The notes below the pieces were generated by a model. That model was not told the origin of the DNA. It saw only the letters and a list, made by a program, of their open reading frames with translations, and ran no database searches. The position numbers were made by a program, and so were the translations under genes. DNA of 7,770 nt from DATKZH01 sp964505295 (GTDB lineage: Bacteria; Planctomycetota; Planctomycetia; Pirellulales; Thermoguttaceae), in contig CAZDHR010000344.1 in the NCBI GenBank assembly GCA_964505295.1, forward strand, positions 1-7,770, read 5' to 3'. Below are positions 6,560 to 7,770 of the stretch, one piece after another. Position 1 is the first letter of the stretch. Each line of letters opens with the position of its first letter.

Positions 6560-7528
6560 ATGAGAGGGCGCAGCGCGGGTCTTCTCTTGGGATGGGTCGC
6601 GTTACTCGCGGTTGGGGTCGCCAATTCCGCGGTCGGGCAGGAGGCGCAGCCTGGTCGACCGGTCAAGGTGGCAGCCATCTGCATCGGTTGCGGCGGCGAG
6701 CACGAGACGAAGCTGAAGCTCGCGTTGGATCATCTGGAAACGGCCGGCAAGCAGGGCGTCGACTTCGCCTGCCTGCCCGAGGAGTTCGCCGGGTTCACGG
6801 CCGAGCCGATCCCCGGGCCGACCACCCGCGCCGTCGCCGAAATGGCCAGGAAGCACGGCATGTACGTGATCTGCCCGATCCGCGAGCAGGACGGCGACAA
6901 GCAATACAACACGGCGGTGCTGCTGGACCGCGAGGGCAAGGTCGTCGGACGCTACCGGAAGGTTTTTGTCTACTGGGGTGAAGGTCTCCATCCTAGCCGG
7001 GAAGGGGTCCAGGCCTTCGAGACGGACTTCGGGCGCGTGAGCATTCTCACCTGCTTCGACGTCAACTTCGCCGAGCTCTGGCACCAGGCCGATCTCCTGA
7101 ACGTCGACGTCGTCTTCTGGCCCAGCGCCTACGGCGGCGGCTCTCCCTTGAACGCCTATGCCACGGCCTACAACTACTACGTGGTCCCGGTCGGCGAGGG
7201 CAATATCATCGACGCGACGGGTAAGACGCTCGAAGAGGTGGAGAAACCGCGGCCGAAGCAGGTCATCGCCACGCTGGACCTCGACCGGACGTTCGTCCAC
7301 ACCAACTTCAACACGGAGAAGGTCAAGCGGCTGCTCCAAGGGCACGCCGGCGAAGTGGAGCAGGAGCACTTCTTCTCGATGGAATCGTGGCACCTGCTGC
7401 GGGCGGTCAAGCCCGGGGTCCGCGTCCGCGAGCTGTGCAAGCAGTACGGCATCGAGACGTTGCGCGAGTACCGGCACCGCAGCCGCCGGGAAATCAACAA
7501 GGCCCGGGCAGAAGGGCGGAGAATCTAG
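6560..7528 (+). CDS. Exported carbon-nitrogen hydrolase (nitrilase superfamily)
   Basis: The product is 322 residues. Residues 1-26 form a signal peptide (MRGR, hydrophobic core 7-20, cut near AVG|QE), so the enzyme should act outside the cytoplasm. The nitrilase superfamily triad is complete: Glu74 in CLPEEFAGF, Lys134 in YRKVFVYWGEG and Cys165 in ILTCFDVNFAE. Glu141 fits the conserved second glutamate. WPSAYGGGS (187-195) and IIDATGKTLEE (216-226) continue the fold. Members hydrolyse nitriles, amides or carbamoyl groups; the substrate here cannot be read from sequence. About 75 residues after the fold form a charged tail, KPGVRVRELCKQYGIETL (284-301) followed by YRHRSRREINKARAEGRR (304-321), reminiscent of related planctomycete proteins. 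An in-frame stop at 6539-6541 leaves ATG 6560 as the first usable start, but no clear Shine-Dalgarno site precedes it. It is divergent from the second propeller gene and alone on its strand. Confidence 0.88.
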   Translation: MRGRSAGLLLGWVALLAVGVANSAVGQEAQPGRPVKVAAICIGCGGEHETKLKLALDHLETAGKQGVDFACLPEEFAGFTAEPIPGPTTRAVAEMARKHGMYVICPIREQDGDKQYNTAVLLDREGKVVGRYRKVFVYWGEGLHPSREGVQAFETDFGRVSILTCFDVNFAELWHQADLLNVDVVFWPSAYGGGSPLNAYATAYNYYVVPVGEGNIIDATGKTLEEVEKPRPKQVIATLDLDRTFVHTNFNTEKVKRLLQGHAGEVEQEHFFSMESWHLLRAVKPGVRVRELCKQYGIETLREYRHRSRREINKARAEGRRI

Positions 7529-7724
7529 CAAGCCCTCGAAGCGCCGAACCGACCCGCCGCGTGGCGTCGAACTGGTCGTTGGGGCATGCCTCAAACGCCC
7601 GGGGCCCCCGCCGACCGGCCCTTTCGGACGGACGAGCCCTTCGGCCGGGGACGGTCCGCGATGGGGCGGCGTGGGCGCAAGTCGTTTCCCCGCAAGAGGT
7701 TTGTCCCCTCGCCATGTAAGCATT

Positions 7725-7751
7725 CGCCCAACCCGTTTTTTTGGGTGGGCG
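7725..7751. repeat. Hairpin with T-run loop, possible repeat edge or terminator
   Basis: CGCCCAACCC (7725-7734) pairs with GGGTGGGCG (7743-7751) with one bulged A, around the loop GTTTTTTT. The T-run is in the loop and not after the stem, so it is not a standard intrinsic terminator of the hydrolase gene about 200 bases upstream. TGGGCGCA occurs at 7746-7753 and again at 7763-7770, which suggests a repeated unit continuing past the window. The 7529-7724 stretch before it is very GC-rich and shows no gene I can support. Confidence 0.4.
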
Positions 7752-7770
7752 CATGGTGTGCTTGGGCGCA

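Noticed and set aside
6602..7723. 373-codon minus-strand open frame opposite the hydrolase gene
   Set aside because: The plus-strand frame has a signal peptide and a complete catalytic triad. The minus frame shows only low-complexity, composition-driven sequence.
1..7770. CRISPR array, toxin-antitoxin pair, phage or defence genes
   Set aside because: No regularly spaced direct repeats, and no protein with nuclease, toxin, integrase or transposase features was found on either strand.

Overview
The window reads like a planctomycete chromosome, probably from the Pirellulales or a relative. The evidence is the combination of two exported PQQ-like beta-propeller proteins, one carrying a methyltransferase-like head of a type seen in that phylum, and an exported nitrilase-type hydrolase with a basic C-terminal tail. 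Genes are GC-rich, loosely spaced and not arranged in operons. No gene ties the DNA to a species, so this assignment is inference.

Layout. 1-145: short non-coding 3' flank. 146-3397 (minus): a very long exported protein with an N-terminal SAM-methyltransferase-like domain followed by two stretches of PQQ-like propeller repeats. 3398-4306: about 0.9 kb without a convincing gene. It holds a likely promoter for the long gene, two 12-bp perfect palindromes, a dense run of stem-loops (3697-3936) and one doubtful small ORF. 4307-4627 (plus): a small GYD-domain protein. 4628-4869: convergent spacer with a stem-loop. 4870-6126 (minus): a second exported PQQ-like propeller protein of ordinary length. 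6127-6559: divergent spacer occupied by a 221-bp MITE-like element (6181-6401) with about 24-bp terminal inverted repeats and a 4-bp TCAT target duplication. 6560-7528 (plus): exported carbon-nitrogen hydrolase with an intact Glu-Lys-Cys triad. 7529-7770: GC-rich 3' flank ending in a hairpin with a T-run loop, possibly the edge of a repeat.

The three exported proteins would all act beyond the cytoplasmic membrane, but nothing shows that they work together. Every gene has its own start signals or faces away from its neighbour. The small GYD protein is the only predicted cytoplasmic product. The clearest structure not explained by genes is the MITE-like insertion between the divergent propeller and hydrolase genes. 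The most unusual protein is the methyltransferase-propeller fusion. I see no defence system, CRISPR array, RNA gene, integrase or transposase.
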